Origin: a virus
Direction: 5' to 3' (one strand)
DNA: 29,511 bases
Virus record (IMG/VR): IMGVR_UViG_3300042448_000350
Coordinates: 1-29,511 of that record
Below are positions 29,305 through 29,511 of this stretch, one piece after another; the stretch's first letter is position 1, and the number at the start of each line of letters is the position of its first letter. The translations under genes and the position numbers were made by a program. The notes beneath the pieces are model-generated. The model was not told the origin of the DNA and did not search any database. It was given only the letters and a program-made list of their open reading frames with translations.

Positions 29305-29511
29305 TATTCGTGTATTATTTGAGGTGTGTAACTTTTTGATTCGTCTTTACGTAAATACGGAAGTGTATTTAATAAAGTGCTTTTCCAATTTACAATTTTA
29401 CGTGTTTTATTATTAACTGTAACACTCCAGTCGTTAACTTTCCATGATTCGTATTTAAGTCTAACATCTTCTTTGTTTATGAACTTAACTTGACTAACTG
29501 CATAATCTAAA
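29304..29511 (-). CDS. Replisome organiser/HTH replication protein, C-terminal part, cut by the window edge
   Basis: 68 residues of an open frame reach the 29511 edge and stop with TAA overlapping the helicase ATG. The visible part, FINKEDVRLKYESWKVND, WSVTVNNKTRKIVNWKSTLL and NTLPYLRK, resembles the C-terminal end of phage replication initiator proteins ('W---W-v---rkI-NWK-tL-ntLPYL'). Location before the helicase gene supports a role in loading it at the origin. The N-terminal DNA-binding domain would be outside the window. Confidence 0.55.
   Translation of the reverse strand, partial: LDYAVSQVKFINKEDVRLKYESWKVNDWSVTVNNKTRKIVNWKSTLLNTLPYLRKDESKSYTPQIIHE

Noticed and set aside
1-29511. tRNA genes, CRISPR array, insertion sequence or integrase
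   Set aside because: I looked for cloverleaf ends, regularly spaced 25-40-base repeats and transposase motifs and found none. The iterons at 28231 are too short and have no spacers.

Overview
The window is part of a tailed double-stranded DNA phage or prophage (siphovirus-like: terminase, HK97-type capsid, portal, 746-residue tape measure, no sheath seen) of a Bacteroidota host, most likely Flavobacteriia. The host call rests on strong A+T richness, TAnnTTTG-type -7 promoter elements, little sign of Shine-Dalgarno sequences, and protein families (TerS, portal, DUF7448-like, XkdF-like protease) that I know mostly from Bacteroidota phages. Every gene I accept lies on the minus strand, so transcription runs from position 29511 down to 1. 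Genes are packed with ATGA, GTGA or TAATG overlaps. The longest gene-free gaps are about 160 bases and hold promoters and terminators.

Layout in transcription order. (1) 29511-25841, early replication and DNA metabolism: C-terminus of a probable replisome organiser, a stand-alone DnaB/Twinkle-like helicase, four and a half 11-bp iterons, a coiled-coil protein, a short C5-cytosine methyltransferase, NinG, and an N6/N4-type methyltransferase. (2) 25830-25416, a promoter and a winged-helix-like small protein. (3) 25399-22832, a promoter, ERF annealase, YqaJ-like exonuclease, five small proteins including a Cro/CI-like HTH, then a strong terminator. (4) 22833-1119, the long late operon: zinc-ribbon protein, a coupled 35-residue membrane peptide, a sigma-70-like factor, ParB-like protein, FkbM methyltransferase, TET/JBP-like 2OG-Fe(II) oxygenase, TerS, TerL, tail chaperone with -1 frameshift, tail terminator and completion proteins, two large tail proteins, tape measure, prohead protease, scaffold, major capsid protein, tail-tube candidate, portal, connector, receptor-binding fibre, then holin, M15 endolysin and a small protein ending in a cationic amphipathic helix. 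(5) 1090-128, a separate promoter and six tiny translationally coupled genes, followed at the window edge by a promoter, a structured leader RNA and the first codons of another gene.

How the parts fit. Four promoters share a TAnnTTTG element, an AAAAAGAATA core and an AAACAATTAA leader, which looks like a phage-wide regulon; the HTH protein and the sigma-like protein sit on either side of the promoter that opens the late operon. ERF, YqaJ and NinG form a recombination set. The C5 methyltransferase, the TET/JBP-like oxygenase, the FkbM enzyme and the ParB-like protein could together make and handle modified bases, but this is inference.

Most striking: (a) the 7-mer AAACACG, which I count by eye 31 times on the coding strand and 6 times on the other, in all three reading frames and in leaders; (b) a dual-coded 240-base region behind a T9 slippery run; (c) the one-helical-turn iterons beside the helicase gene; (d) the candidate modification cluster next to the terminase; (e) a tail-before-head gene order with the portal downstream of the capsid gene.
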